In this document: positions 22,260-30,945 of the stretch, piece by piece | Layout of the letters: each line of letters starts with the position of its first letter | Position numbering within the stretch: the stretch's first letter is position 1 | NCBI GenBank assembly: GCA_023389175.1 | Contig: JAEWEW010000203.1 | Coordinates: 1-38,166 of the forward strand | Length of the DNA: 38,166 nucleotides | Direction: 5' to 3' | Origin: Pseudomonadota bacterium | GTDB lineage: Bacteria; Pseudomonadota; Gammaproteobacteria; Burkholderiales; Burkholderiaceae_E | Program-made: the position numbers and the translations under genes | Notes under the pieces: model-generated | Told to the model about the DNA's origin: nothing | The model's input: the letters and a program-made list of their open reading frames with translations, nothing else | The model's database searches: none

Positions 22260-24785
22260 ATGAGGACGCGCAGCCGCCGCCCGCTCGTCATCGGCGCCAT
22301 CGCGCTGCTGGTGTTGCCGTTCGCGATGCACGGGATCGGGCTCACGATGGACAGCGCCATCATGCTGGTGGTGCTGTCGATGGCGACGATGGGGCTCAAC
22401 CTGCTGGTGGGATACACCGGCCTGGTCTCGTTCGGCCACAGCGCCTGGTTCGGCATCGGCGGATACGCGGCGGCGCTGGCCCAGCTGCACTGGTTTCCCG
22501 GCCACATCGTGCTGCCGCTGCTGTTCACGCTGGCCTTCTGCAGCCTGCTGTCGCTGCTGGTGGGCTTCCTGATCCTGCGCAGGCGCGGCGTCTACTTCGC
22601 GCTGCTCACGCTCGCGCTCTGCGCGCTGACCTTCGCCATCGCCTTCCGTTGGACCGCGCTCACCGGCGGGGAGGGCGGGTTGGGCGGCATCGAGCGCGGC
22701 GGCATCGCGATCGCCAACCTGGACGACGATCGCTACTACTATGCCTTCGTCGCGCTGGTTGGCTTCGCCGTGCTCTACGGCCTCTGGCGGGTGGTGCGGT
22801 CGCCCTTCGGCCATGTGCTGGTGGCGATCCGGGAGAACGAGCAGCGCGCGCGCTTCCAGGGCTACGACACGGATCGCTACAAGCTGCTTGCCTTCGTGCT
22901 GTCCACCGTGGTCACCGGCCTGGCCGGCGCGCTGCTGGTCTTCAGCCACCGCTTCGCCGCGGCCGAGTCCACCACCGTCGCCTTCTCCGGCGAGCTGCTC
23001 GCGATGGTGGTGATCGGCGGGATGCGCAGCTTCCTCGGTCCGGCACTCGGGGTGCTCTTCTACCTGCTCTTCCGGGAGATGTTCTCCATCTACACCGACA
23101 ATTGGCTGCTCTGGTTCGGCATCGTCTTCGTCGGCTTCGTGCTGTTCTCGCCGTCCGGGCTCACCGGCATCTGGGAGCAGGTGAGCCGCCGGCTGTGGCC
23201 GCCGCCCACCGAAAGCGCCGCCATGAGCCGGCGCCGGATACACGACAACCTGCCGCTGCCGGGATTTCTCTGCCCGGCGCCACGCCGGGGAGTCGTGCTG
23301 TCGGCCGACGGCATCGACATGAGCTTCGGCGGTATCCGCGCGGTCACGGGAGCCCGTCTCACGCTGGAGGCGGGCGAGGTGCATGCCCTGATCGGGCCGA
23401 ATGGTGCCGGCAAGACCACGGTCTTCAACCTGGTCTCCGGGATGTTCGCGCCGACGCACGGCACGATCGTCCTCGACGGCGAACCGATCCAGGGCAAGCC
23501 GCCCGACCAGGTCTGCGGGCGCGGGCTCGCCCGCAGCTTCCAGATCACCAACCTGTTCAAGGGGCTGTCGATCTACGAGAACCTGCGTCTGTCGCTGCAG
23601 TCGCGGCATCCGGGCCGCTTCAACGCCTGGCGCGACGTGGACAGCTTCCCGCAGGTGCATGCCGAGACGGCGGAGCTGATGAGGTTCCTCGGCCTCGAGG
23701 GAATCGAGGAGACGTTGGGCGGCGACCTCTCCTACGGCGGGCAGCGCCTGGTGGACATGGGCATCGCGCTCGGCTGCAAGCCTCGGGTGCTGCTGCTGGA
23801 TGAGCCGCTTGCCGGGCTCGCGGCCGGAGAGCGCGAACGGGTGTCGCGGCTGGTGACCACCATCGCGCGAAACATCCCGGTGCTGATCGTGGAGCACGAC
23901 ATCGACCGGGTGCTCGGCTTCTCGAGCCGTGTCACGGTGATGAACCAGGGCGAGGTGCTGATGACCGGCACGCCCGCTGAGGTGCGCAACGACCCGCGGG
24001 TGCAGGCGGTCTATACCGGCACCGGCACGCCGCCGGTCACCGGCCGCAGCGACCGGCAGGCGGGCGAGCGGGACCAGGTGCTGCGCTTCGACATGGTCAA
24101 TGCGTACTACGGCAAGAGCCACATCCTGGTGGACGCGTCGCTGGACGTGCGCGAAGGCGAGATCGTGGCGCTCCTCGGGCGCAACGGCGCCGGCAAGTCG
24201 ACCCTCCTGAAGACGATCTGCGGCCTGCTGCAGCCCGCATCAGGCACCATCGAGTTCCGTGGCACGAATATCGCCGGCACGGCGGCGCCGGACATCGCCC
24301 GCATGGGCATCGCCTACGTGCCGCAGGGGCGCGGCCTCTTCGCCGGCATGACGGTGGCGGAGAACCTCGAGCTCGGGCGGCTTGCCCGGGCCACCGACGG
24401 CCGCGACGGGGTGGCGTGGAGCGAGGAGCGGATACTCGGCTACTTCCCTCGCCTCAAGGAGCGCATGAACGTGGCGGCGGACTACCTTTCAGGCGGCGAG
24501 CAGCAGATGGTCGCGGTGGCGCGGGCGCTCTCCGGCACCGTCAAGCTGCTGCTGCTCGACGAGCCGTTCGAGGGGCTCGCGCCCACCGTGGTGCAGGAGC
24601 TCTTCAGCGTGTTCGATCGCCTGCGCGGCGAGGTGTCGATCGTGATCGTGGAGCACAACCTCGATCTCGTCCTCGCGCTGGCCGACCGGGTGTTCGCGCT
24701 GGAGCGGGGGTCGGTGTTCCACACCGGTCCGGCGGAGCCGCTGCTGCGCGATCTGGACCTGCGCAAGTCGGTCCTGTGGCTGTGA
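22260..24785 (+). CDS. LivM-LivG-LivF triple fusion ABC transporter protein
   Basis: One 841-residue polypeptide that joins three normally separate subunits. Residues 1-310 are a LivM permease (LNLLVGYTGLVSFGHSAWFG, RENEQRA, C-terminal SPSGLTGI). Residues 311-345 are a linker. Residues 346-590 are a LivG-type ATPase: Walker A GPNGAGKTT (379-387), signature SYGGQ (491-495), Walker B LLLDEP (511-516), switch His546. Residues 607-841 are a LivF-type ATPase: Walker A GRNGAGKST (640-648), signature LSGGE (743-747), Walker B LLLLDEP, switch His799. All ATPase motifs are intact, so it should be active and pair with LivH and the binding protein. A full five-domain importer is thus made from three genes. 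Confidence 0.95.
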   Translation: MRTRSRRPLVIGAIALLVLPFAMHGIGLTMDSAIMLVVLSMATMGLNLLVGYTGLVSFGHSAWFGIGGYAAALAQLHWFPGHIVLPLLFTLAFCSLLSLLVGFLILRRRGVYFALLTLALCALTFAIAFRWTALTGGEGGLGGIERGGIAIANLDDDRYYYAFVALVGFAVLYGLWRVVRSPFGHVLVAIRENEQRARFQGYDTDRYKLLAFVLSTVVTGLAGALLVFSHRFAAAESTTVAFSGELLAMVVIGGMRSFLGPALGVLFYLLFREMFSIYTDNWLLWFGIVFVGFVLFSPSGLTGIWEQVSRRLWPPPTESAAMSRRRIHDNLPLPGFLCPAPRRGVVLSADGIDMSFGGIRAVTGARLTLEAGEVHALIGPNGAGKTTVFNLVSGMFAPTHGTIVLDGEPIQGKPPDQVCGRGLARSFQITNLFKGLSIYENLRLSLQSRHPGRFNAWRDVDSFPQVHAETAELMRFLGLEGIEETLGGDLSYGGQRLVDMGIALGCKPRVLLLDEPLAGLAAGERERVSRLVTTIARNIPVLIVEHDIDRVLGFSSRVTVMNQGEVLMTGTPAEVRNDPRVQAVYTGTGTPPVTGRSDRQAGERDQVLRFDMVNAYYGKSHILVDASLDVREGEIVALLGRNGAGKSTLLKTICGLLQPASGTIEFRGTNIAGTAAPDIARMGIAYVPQGRGLFAGMTVAENLELGRLARATDGRDGVAWSEERILGYFPRLKERMNVAADYLSGGEQQMVAVARALSGTVKLLLLDEPFEGLAPTVVQELFSVFDRLRGEVSIVIVEHNLDLVLALADRVFALERGSVFHTGPAEPLLRDLDLRKSVLWL

Positions 24786-24944
24786 TAGGACGGACTTATA
24801 CCCGATGACCGAAAACGGCATTTCCGCTCGCGGCTCGCGACGACTACGATGCTCGGGGAAACGCCGGGCCATCCCAGGCTTCCCTGACCTCTCGCAGGGG
24901 CGGGCGGAGCCAGGCCCGGCCCTCGGGGAGCTTCCAATCGAGGC

Positions 24945-25343
24945 ATGACCATGACCAACAGGAACGACCAGAAGAGATCGGCGCTCGTCGAGAAGATGGT
25001 GAACGTCGCATGGCGGGAGTACCCCGGTCATTTCGGCGGCGCGCTTTCCAAGGCGCTGGTGGATGCCGGCAACACCGGCTCCAGCCGGATCGACTTCCGC
25101 ATCTCCCGTTATGCGCCGATGGCTTATGTCGAGGAGCACACCCACAAGGTGCAGGAGCAGATCTACTACGTCCTCGAAGGCGAGGGCGTGTTGACGCTCG
25201 GCCCGGAGCGACATGTGATGCGCCCGCATGACTACGTCTACGTCCCGCCGGGCATCGCGCACAGCTTCACCAATACCGGCCTGGATGGACTGGTGTTCCT
25301 GGTGGTGACGACGCCGGCCGTGGACGAGGAAGCCGCAAGATGA
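24945..25343 (+). CDS. Single-domain cupin protein
   Basis: Small cupin of 132 residues. The metal-binding motif 1 is YVEEHTHKVQEQIYYVLEGE with His65, His67 and Gln70 or Glu71; motif 2 is YVPPGIAHSFTN with His106. It may be an isomerase, a dioxygenase-like enzyme or a ligand sensor; the motifs do not decide. GAGG at 24940-24943 is badly placed for the ATG at 24945 but well placed for the in-frame ATG at 24951, so the protein may start two residues later. It follows the transporter after 159 bases without a clear terminator and overlaps the aldehyde dehydrogenase gene by 4 bases (ATGA). Confidence 0.88.
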   Translation: MTMTNRNDQKRSALVEKMVNVAWREYPGHFGGALSKALVDAGNTGSSRIDFRISRYAPMAYVEEHTHKVQEQIYYVLEGEGVLTLGPERHVMRPHDYVYVPPGIAHSFTNTGLDGLVFLVVTTPAVDEEAAR

Positions 25344-26827
25344 CAGGCATGAGCGCCGGGCCGACCGGAAGGAATGCGCAGGCGGCCACGGACCCGCCGG
25401 GCGACTGCCTGATCGGCGGCGCCTGGGTGCCGGGCGCGGGCGATCAGGTGACGGTGCTGGACAAGTACCGACTGCGGCCGTTCGGGACCCTGCGTGCCGC
25501 CGACGCCGGCCAGGCGGATGCCGCCGTCGCCGCCGCGCAGGCCGCGTTCCGGCAGGGCGTGCCGAGCGCGTACGAGCGCGGTGCCGTGCTGGAGCAGGCG
25601 TCCCGGCTGGTCCAGGAGCGGATGGAACGCTTCGTGCGGGTGATGCAGCGGGAGGCTGGATTCACCGCGCAGGATGCAGCCAACGAGGTGCGACGCTGCG
25701 TGGAGACGCTGCGGCTGTCGGGCGAGGAGGCGCGGCGGCTCGCCGGCGAGGTGATCCCGCTCGACGGCGCGCCGCAGCAGGCCGGCCGGCTCGCCTTCAC
25801 ACTGCGGGTGCCGCTCGGCGTAGTGGTGGCCATCACGCCGTTCAACGCGCCGTTGAACACCCCGGCCCACAAGATCGCGCCGGCCTTCGCGGCGGGCAAT
25901 GCGGTGATCCTCAAGCCGGCGAGCAGCACCCCGTTCACCGCCGCGCTGCTGGTGCAGGCGCTGGTGGATGCCGGCATGCCGGCCGGCTTCCTGTCGCTGC
26001 TGCACGGCAGTGCCGCCCTTGCGAACAGCCTGCTCCAGGACCAGCGCGTCCGGTTCTACGCGTTCACCGGCAGCACCGAGGTGGGGCGCCGCATCCAGCA
26101 GGCTGCGGGCCTGAGGCGCACGCAGATGGAGCTCGGATCGATCGCCTGCACCATCGTCTGCGCGGACGCGGACCTGGACCATGCGCTGCCGCGCATCGTC
26201 AGTGCCGGCTATCGCAAGGCCGGCCAGGTGTGCACGTCGGTCCAGCTGCTGCTGGTGCAGCGCGCCTGTCTCGACGCGGTCTCCGGGCGGCTCGCCGAAC
26301 TCGTGAGGGCGCTCGCCTACGGCGATCCGACGCAGCCGGAGACGGTGGTCGGGCCGGTCATCAGCGAGGCGGAGGCACGCCGCATCGAGGCCTGGATCGC
26401 CGAGGCGGTGTCCCGGGGTGCCACCTGCCTCGCGGGCGGCAAGCGACAGGATGCCGTGGTCGCGCCGACGCTGCTCGCCGGCATCGACGATTCCATGACG
26501 GTAGCCTGCACCGAGATCTTCGGTCCGGTGGTCTGCATCCTGCCCTTCGACACGCTGGACGAGGCGATCGAGCGGGTCAACGCGACGCCCTTCGGACTCG
26601 CGGCGGGTATATTCACCAACGACCTGCAGGCGGCCTTCGAGGCGGCACGGCGCCTGGAAGTGGGCGGCGTTCACGTGAACGAGACGTCCAGCTCGCGGGT
26701 CGACCTGATGCCGTACGGCGGAACGAAGGACAGCGGCTTCGGCAGGGAAGGTCCGCGCTACGCGATGCTCGAGATGACCGAGGAGCGTATCGTCACCTTC
26801 ACGCCCACGAGGCCGCGCACGAGGTGA
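25340..26827 (+). CDS. NAD(P)-dependent aldehyde dehydrogenase
   Basis: Aldehyde dehydrogenase superfamily, 495 residues. The NAD-binding part shows VPLGVVVAITPFNAPLN (substrate-stabilising Asn near 170), KPASSTPF and FTGSTEVGRRI. The general base Glu264 is in MELGS, the nucleophile Cys298 in AGQVCTS. The late motifs EIFGPVVCI and PYGGTKDSGFGREG are present. It would oxidise an aldehyde to its acid or acyl-CoA. It resembles the lactaldehyde/phosphonoacetaldehyde branch more than betaine aldehyde dehydrogenases, which is a weak inference. In this operon it sits beside a ThDP enzyme, a likely source of the aldehyde. Start overlaps the cupin stop; 4 bases separate it from the next gene. Confidence 0.93.
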   Translation: MTGMSAGPTGRNAQAATDPPGDCLIGGAWVPGAGDQVTVLDKYRLRPFGTLRAADAGQADAAVAAAQAAFRQGVPSAYERGAVLEQASRLVQERMERFVRVMQREAGFTAQDAANEVRRCVETLRLSGEEARRLAGEVIPLDGAPQQAGRLAFTLRVPLGVVVAITPFNAPLNTPAHKIAPAFAAGNAVILKPASSTPFTAALLVQALVDAGMPAGFLSLLHGSAALANSLLQDQRVRFYAFTGSTEVGRRIQQAAGLRRTQMELGSIACTIVCADADLDHALPRIVSAGYRKAGQVCTSVQLLLVQRACLDAVSGRLAELVRALAYGDPTQPETVVGPVISEAEARRIEAWIAEAVSRGATCLAGGKRQDAVVAPTLLAGIDDSMTVACTEIFGPVVCILPFDTLDEAIERVNATPFGLAAGIFTNDLQAAFEAARRLEVGGVHVNETSSSRVDLMPYGGTKDSGFGREGPRYAMLEMTEERIVTFTPTRPRTR

Positions 26828-26831
26828 GAGC

Positions 26832-28628
26832 ATGGCAACGATGAAGGGCGGCGAGCTGATCGTCGATTATCTGGTCCAGCAGAAGGTGCCGTATGTCTTC
26901 GGCATCTGCGGGCACGGGAACGTGGGCATCCTGGACGCGCTGCACCAGGCGCGCGACCGCATCACGCTGGTCTCGCCGCGGCACGAGCAGTGCGCCGGGC
27001 ACATGGCGGACGCCTACTTCCGGGTGAAGCACAGCCCCGTCGCCACGCTGACCTCCACCGGACCGGGGTCCGCCAACCTGGTGATGTCGCTCGCGACCGC
27101 GCTCTCGGACTCCTCGGCGTTCCTGGCGATCACCTCGAACGTGCCGACCTCACAGGCGAACCGTGCGCCGTTCCAGGAGCTCTACAAGCACAACCAGGCG
27201 GACTTCCCGAACGTGTTGCGGCCGGTGGTGAAGCGCAGCTTCCAGCCCTCCCGGGTGGACATGCTGCCGCTCGCGCTGCGCCAGGCGTTCGACACCATGG
27301 TCACCGGACGCCCCGGGCCGGTGAACATCGACGTGCCGTACAACGTCTACCAGGAGGAGGCGGATGTCGCCCTGCCGCCGCCCGCGCATGTGCACGGCAC
27401 GCATCGGCCCGGCGCGTCGGCGGCCGATGTCGCTGCCGCAGCGGGCCTGATCGCCGCCGCGGAGCGTCCGGTGCTCTTCATCGGCCACGGCGCGACGCTG
27501 GCCGAAGCGGGGCCGGAGCTCACGGAGCTCTCGCAACGCCTCGGCATCCCGGTGATCACGTCGCCCAACGGCATGGGCTGCGTGCCGGTGGAGAGCGAGC
27601 TCACCCTCGGCTTCATCGGCCGCAACGGCGCCTATCCGGCCAACCAGGCCGGCCGCCATGCGGATCTCGTCCTGTGCGTCGGGACGCGCTTCGACGACCG
27701 GTCCTCCTCGACCTGGCATCCGGGCTACTCCTGGAACTTTCCGCACACGAAGCTGGTGCACGTGGACATCGATCCGCAGGAGCTCGGCCGCAACTATCCG
27801 CCCACGCTCGGCATCATCGCCGACGCCAAGGTGTTCACGGCGCAACTGCTCGCCGCGCTGGCGGGTCGCCCGGAGCTGAACGCGGACCGGTACCGTGCCT
27901 GGCGCGGCCAGGTCGCCGGCTGGCAGGCGGAGTGGGAGGCGCACGTCCGGCCGCACTTCAGCGAGGCGACCACCCCGCTGCGGCCCGAGTACGTGGTCGG
28001 CGCCCTGCAGTCGGTGCTGCCCGAGGACGCGATCCTCTCGCTGGACTCAGGCGTGCACCACAACTGGTTCATGCAGTTCTGGAAGCCGCGCAGGCCGCAA
28101 AGCATGCTGAACAGCTGGGGCTATTCGTCGATGGGTTTTGGCGTCTGCGGCATCCTCGGCGCCAAGCTTGCCGCGCCGGACCGTCCCTGCATCTCGGTCT
28201 GCGGCGACGGCGGCTTCACCATGACGCCCTACGTGCTCTGCACCGCGGTGGAGTACGACCTGCCGTGCATCTGGGTGGTGTGGAACAACTTCGCCTGGGC
28301 CGCCATCCGCGACATCCAGTACGGCATGTTCGGCGGGCGAGAGCTCGGCACCGGCTTCTACAAGGGGCAGGACTTCGGCAAGCCCTACAATCCGGACTTC
28401 GCCGCCTGGGCCCGCGCCTGTGGCGCCGACGGCGTCACCGTGACCCGCAGCGAGGACCTGCGCGGGGCGTTGGCGCAGGCGATCCGCAACAACCGGCCGT
28501 CCGTCATCGATGTCCATGTCGACGGCGAGGTGCGGCCGCCTTCCACCGGCACCTGGCAGCTGCCGCCCACACCGTTCAAGGAGCCGGCGTTCGGCAAGCC
28601 CTGGACCCCCGGAGGAACCGCAACATGA
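26832..28628 (+). CDS. Thiamine-diphosphate-dependent enzyme, acetolactate synthase-like
   Basis: ThDP enzyme of 598 residues with the three-domain layout of the POX/AHAS family. The N-terminal domain has the catalytic Glu52 in SPRHEQCAGHMADAY and the TSTGPGSANL motif. The central domain is at about 195-330. The C-terminal ThDP/Mg site runs GDGGF (about 457) to WNNFAW (about 485). Family members make or cleave C-C bonds next to a keto group (acetolactate synthase, benzoylformate or oxalyl-CoA decarboxylase, sulfoacetaldehyde acetyltransferase). The residues visible do not select one. With an aldehyde dehydrogenase just upstream, a 2-keto acid decarboxylase or aldehyde-releasing lyase is plausible. 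Its stop overlaps the SDR start (ATGA). Confidence 0.9.
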   Translation: MATMKGGELIVDYLVQQKVPYVFGICGHGNVGILDALHQARDRITLVSPRHEQCAGHMADAYFRVKHSPVATLTSTGPGSANLVMSLATALSDSSAFLAITSNVPTSQANRAPFQELYKHNQADFPNVLRPVVKRSFQPSRVDMLPLALRQAFDTMVTGRPGPVNIDVPYNVYQEEADVALPPPAHVHGTHRPGASAADVAAAAGLIAAAERPVLFIGHGATLAEAGPELTELSQRLGIPVITSPNGMGCVPVESELTLGFIGRNGAYPANQAGRHADLVLCVGTRFDDRSSSTWHPGYSWNFPHTKLVHVDIDPQELGRNYPPTLGIIADAKVFTAQLLAALAGRPELNADRYRAWRGQVAGWQAEWEAHVRPHFSEATTPLRPEYVVGALQSVLPEDAILSLDSGVHHNWFMQFWKPRRPQSMLNSWGYSSMGFGVCGILGAKLAAPDRPCISVCGDGGFTMTPYVLCTAVEYDLPCIWVVWNNFAWAAIRDIQYGMFGGRELGTGFYKGQDFGKPYNPDFAAWARACGADGVTVTRSEDLRGALAQAIRNNRPSVIDVHVDGEVRPPSTGTWQLPPTPFKEPAFGKPWTPGGTAT

Positions 28629-29347
28629 ACAAGGAGAGGCTCGCCATCGTATTCGGCGGCTCGCGCGGCATCGGTGCCGCCTGCGTCAAGGCGCTGGCCG
28701 AGGACGGGTTCGACGTCGCCTACACCCATGTGTCCGGCAGCTCGGAGCCGCCCGTGGTCGCCGGCCGGCGCATCCGCGCCTACCGTGCCGACATCCGCGA
28801 TGCCGAGCAGGTGGCCAAGGCCTTCGAGGCCGCCGAGGCCGACTTCGGCCGGCCGCCGGACTGCGTGGTTGCCAACGCGGGCATCAATGTGCCGCCGGGG
28901 CCGATGGCGCAGTTCGACACCGGCAACTTCCGCCAGTTGGTCGAGGTCAACATCGTCGGCGCCTTCAACATCCTGAGCGAGGCGGCGCGGCGGGTCCCGG
29001 ACGGAGGCGCGATCATCGCCATCACCACGTCCCTCGTGCGCCATGCCGTTCCCGGCGTCGGACCCTACAGCGCGACCAAGGCGGCGGTGGAGTGCATGGT
29101 GCGCTCGATGGCGAAGGAGCTCGCGCCACGCCAGGTGCGGGTGAACGCGGTCGCGCCCGGGCCGGTCGACACCGACCTGTTCCGCGCCGGCAAGACCGAG
29201 GAGGCAAAGCAGCGCTCCGCCGCGATGAGCCCGCTCAACCGGATCGGCCGGCCGGAGGAGATCGCAGAGGTGGTGGCCTTCGTCGCGTCGGATCGGGCGT
29301 CATGGGTGGATGGCCAGGTCATCCAGCCGAACGGAGGCCTGGTGTGA
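28625..29347 (+). CDS. Short-chain dehydrogenase/reductase
   Basis: Classical SDR of 240 residues. The cofactor motif is GGSRGIGA near residues 11-18, NAG at 84-86, a Ser near 135, and the catalytic Tyr148 and Lys152 in YSATK. The C-terminal block PLNRIGRPEEIAEVVAFVAS and IQPNGGLV is FabG-like. It likely interconverts a hydroxyl and a keto group with NAD(P). The start at 28625 overlaps the preceding stop by 4 bases. The same frame is open far upstream through the ThDP gene but that part is not SDR sequence. Confidence 0.93.
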   Translation: MNKERLAIVFGGSRGIGAACVKALAEDGFDVAYTHVSGSSEPPVVAGRRIRAYRADIRDAEQVAKAFEAAEADFGRPPDCVVANAGINVPPGPMAQFDTGNFRQLVEVNIVGAFNILSEAARRVPDGGAIIAITTSLVRHAVPGVGPYSATKAAVECMVRSMAKELAPRQVRVNAVAPGPVDTDLFRAGKTEEAKQRSAAMSPLNRIGRPEEIAEVVAFVASDRASWVDGQVIQPNGGLV

Positions 29348-29394
29348 CGGCCGACGGCCTGCCGGTGCGAGCGCCCGGCGCGGACTGATCGACC

Positions 29395-30945
29395 GTGTCC
29401 GGCATGATGGAGGAGACGGGGGAGGGCCGCGGCGAGGTCTTCGACGTCGTGGTGGTGGGCGGCGGCGGCTCCGGGCTTGCGGCGGCGATCGAGGCGCGGG
29501 CTCGAGGCGGCGCCGTCGTGCTGCTCGAGAAGAACGATCGCCTCGGCGGCTCGACCGCATGGTCCATCGGCTCCATCACAGCCACCGGCACGCCGCACCA
29601 GCTCCACCGCGGCATCGTCGATTCGCCGGCGGACCACTGGCGCGACATGCCCGGCTTCGCCGGCGCCCTGGATGCGCGCGACAATCCGGCGCTGCGCCGC
29701 ATCCTCTGCGACGAGGTGCCGGATGCGTTCCGCTGGCTCATGGCGGCGGGCGTGCGCTTCATGGGTCCGATGCCGGAGCCGCCGCATCGCCAGCCGCGCA
29801 TGCACAACGTGCTGCCCAACTCCCGGTCGTTCATCTACCACCTGGAGCGGCGGGCACGCGACGCGGGGGTCGTCATCCGCACCGGCGTGCAGGCCCGCGC
29901 GATCGCGCCGGTAGACGGGCGCGCCTGCGCCGTCGACTGCCTCGCCGGCGGCCGCCCGGTCCGCTTCGTCGCCCGCGGCGGCCTGGTGCTGGCGGCCGGC
30001 GACTTCACCAACGACCCGCAGTACAAGGCCCGCTTCATGGGGGAGCAGGAAAGCAAGGTCGACGGGGTGAATCCGACCGCGACCGGCGACGGACAGCGCA
30101 TGGCCGAGGCGCTCGGCGCCCGCATCGTGAACGGCGATCTCGCCCTGGGCCCGGAGCTGCGCTTCATCGCACCGGCGCGGGAGAACTTCGTGCGGCGGCT
30201 GCCGCCGTGGCGGGGCCTCGCGATGTCGATGCAGTGGTCGCTCGACCACCTGCCCGGCGCAGTGCTGCGTCCGCTCATGATGAAGTTCCTCACCACCGCG
30301 CTCGCGCCATCCCCCTCGCTCTTCGAGGAAGGCGCGATCCTGGTGAACCGGCGCGGCGAACGCTTCGGCGACGAGCTCGACCGGCCCGCGCATCGGGTGC
30401 CGGACCAGCCGGACAAGGTCGCCTGGATCCTCATCGACGACGCGCTCGCCCGGCGCTTCTCCGCCTGGCCGCACTTCGTGTCCACGGCGCCCGGCATCGC
30501 CTACGCCTACCTGCCGGACTACCGCCGCAACCGTCGCGATGTCTTCAACGAGGCGCCGACCCTCGCGGCGCTGGCCGGGCGCCTCGGCATGGACGCCGAA
30601 GCGCTCGCGGCGAGCGCCGCGCAGGCGCCGCGCCGCCGGCTCGGCCCCGGCCCGTTCGTCGCGCTCGGCCCGGTGCGCTCGGTGTTCGTCCACAGCGAGG
30701 GCGGGCTCGCGGTCGATGCCCGGCACCGGGTGCTCGGCGCAGACGACCAGCCGATCGCCGGGCTGTATGCCGCCGGCTCCACTGGGCAGGGCGGGCTGCT
30801 GCTGAAGGGGCACGGCCACCATCTCGCCTGGGCCTTCGTCTCCGGCCGCCGTGCCGGCCGGTTCGCCGCCGAGGAGGCAACGGCGGCGCGGGACGCCGCC
30901 CGGCCGGCGCAACCCGATCGGGAGCGGTCCCTGTCGCATGCATGA
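29395..30945 (+). CDS. FAD-dependent dehydrogenase, fumarate reductase/ketosteroid dehydrogenase type
   Basis: Flavoprotein of the FAD_binding_2 family, about 516 residues. The dinucleotide site is DVVVVGGGGSGLAAAIEA near residues 17-34, followed by EKNDRLGGSTAWS. The end carries IAGLYAAGSTGQGG and HHLAWAFVSGRRAG, the usual FAD-contacting C-terminus. Relatives insert or remove a C=C next to a carbonyl (fumarate reductase, 3-ketosteroid delta1-dehydrogenase). No haem-binding CxxCH or signal peptide is present, so it is probably soluble and cytoplasmic. The start may be GTG 29395 or ATG 29404. It overlaps tcuA by 8 bases. Two related flavoproteins in tandem suggest two steps or a complex. Confidence 0.88.
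   Translation: MSGMMEETGEGRGEVFDVVVVGGGGSGLAAAIEARARGGAVVLLEKNDRLGGSTAWSIGSITATGTPHQLHRGIVDSPADHWRDMPGFAGALDARDNPALRRILCDEVPDAFRWLMAAGVRFMGPMPEPPHRQPRMHNVLPNSRSFIYHLERRARDAGVVIRTGVQARAIAPVDGRACAVDCLAGGRPVRFVARGGLVLAAGDFTNDPQYKARFMGEQESKVDGVNPTATGDGQRMAEALGARIVNGDLALGPELRFIAPARENFVRRLPPWRGLAMSMQWSLDHLPGAVLRPLMMKFLTTALAPSPSLFEEGAILVNRRGERFGDELDRPAHRVPDQPDKVAWILIDDALARRFSAWPHFVSTAPGIAYAYLPDYRRNRRDVFNEAPTLAALAGRLGMDAEALAASAAQAPRRRLGPGPFVALGPVRSVFVHSEGGLAVDARHRVLGADDQPIAGLYAAGSTGQGGLLLKGHGHHLAWAFVSGRRAGRFAAEEATAARDAARPAQPDRERSLSHA

Noticed and set aside
19972..24122. Two very long minus-strand frames opposite the Liv genes
   Set aside because: His/Arg/Gln-rich reverse-frame artefacts opposite well-supported transporter genes.
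24786..24944. Possible terminator or second promoter between the transporter and the cupin
   Set aside because: GC-rich inverted stretches exist but no hairpin with a T-run; a TTATACC near 24796 has no partner -35, so neither can be claimed.
26990..28624. Plus-strand frame extending the SDR far upstream through the ThDP gene
   Set aside because: Only the part from 28625 is SDR sequence; the upstream part is the wrong frame of the ThDP enzyme.
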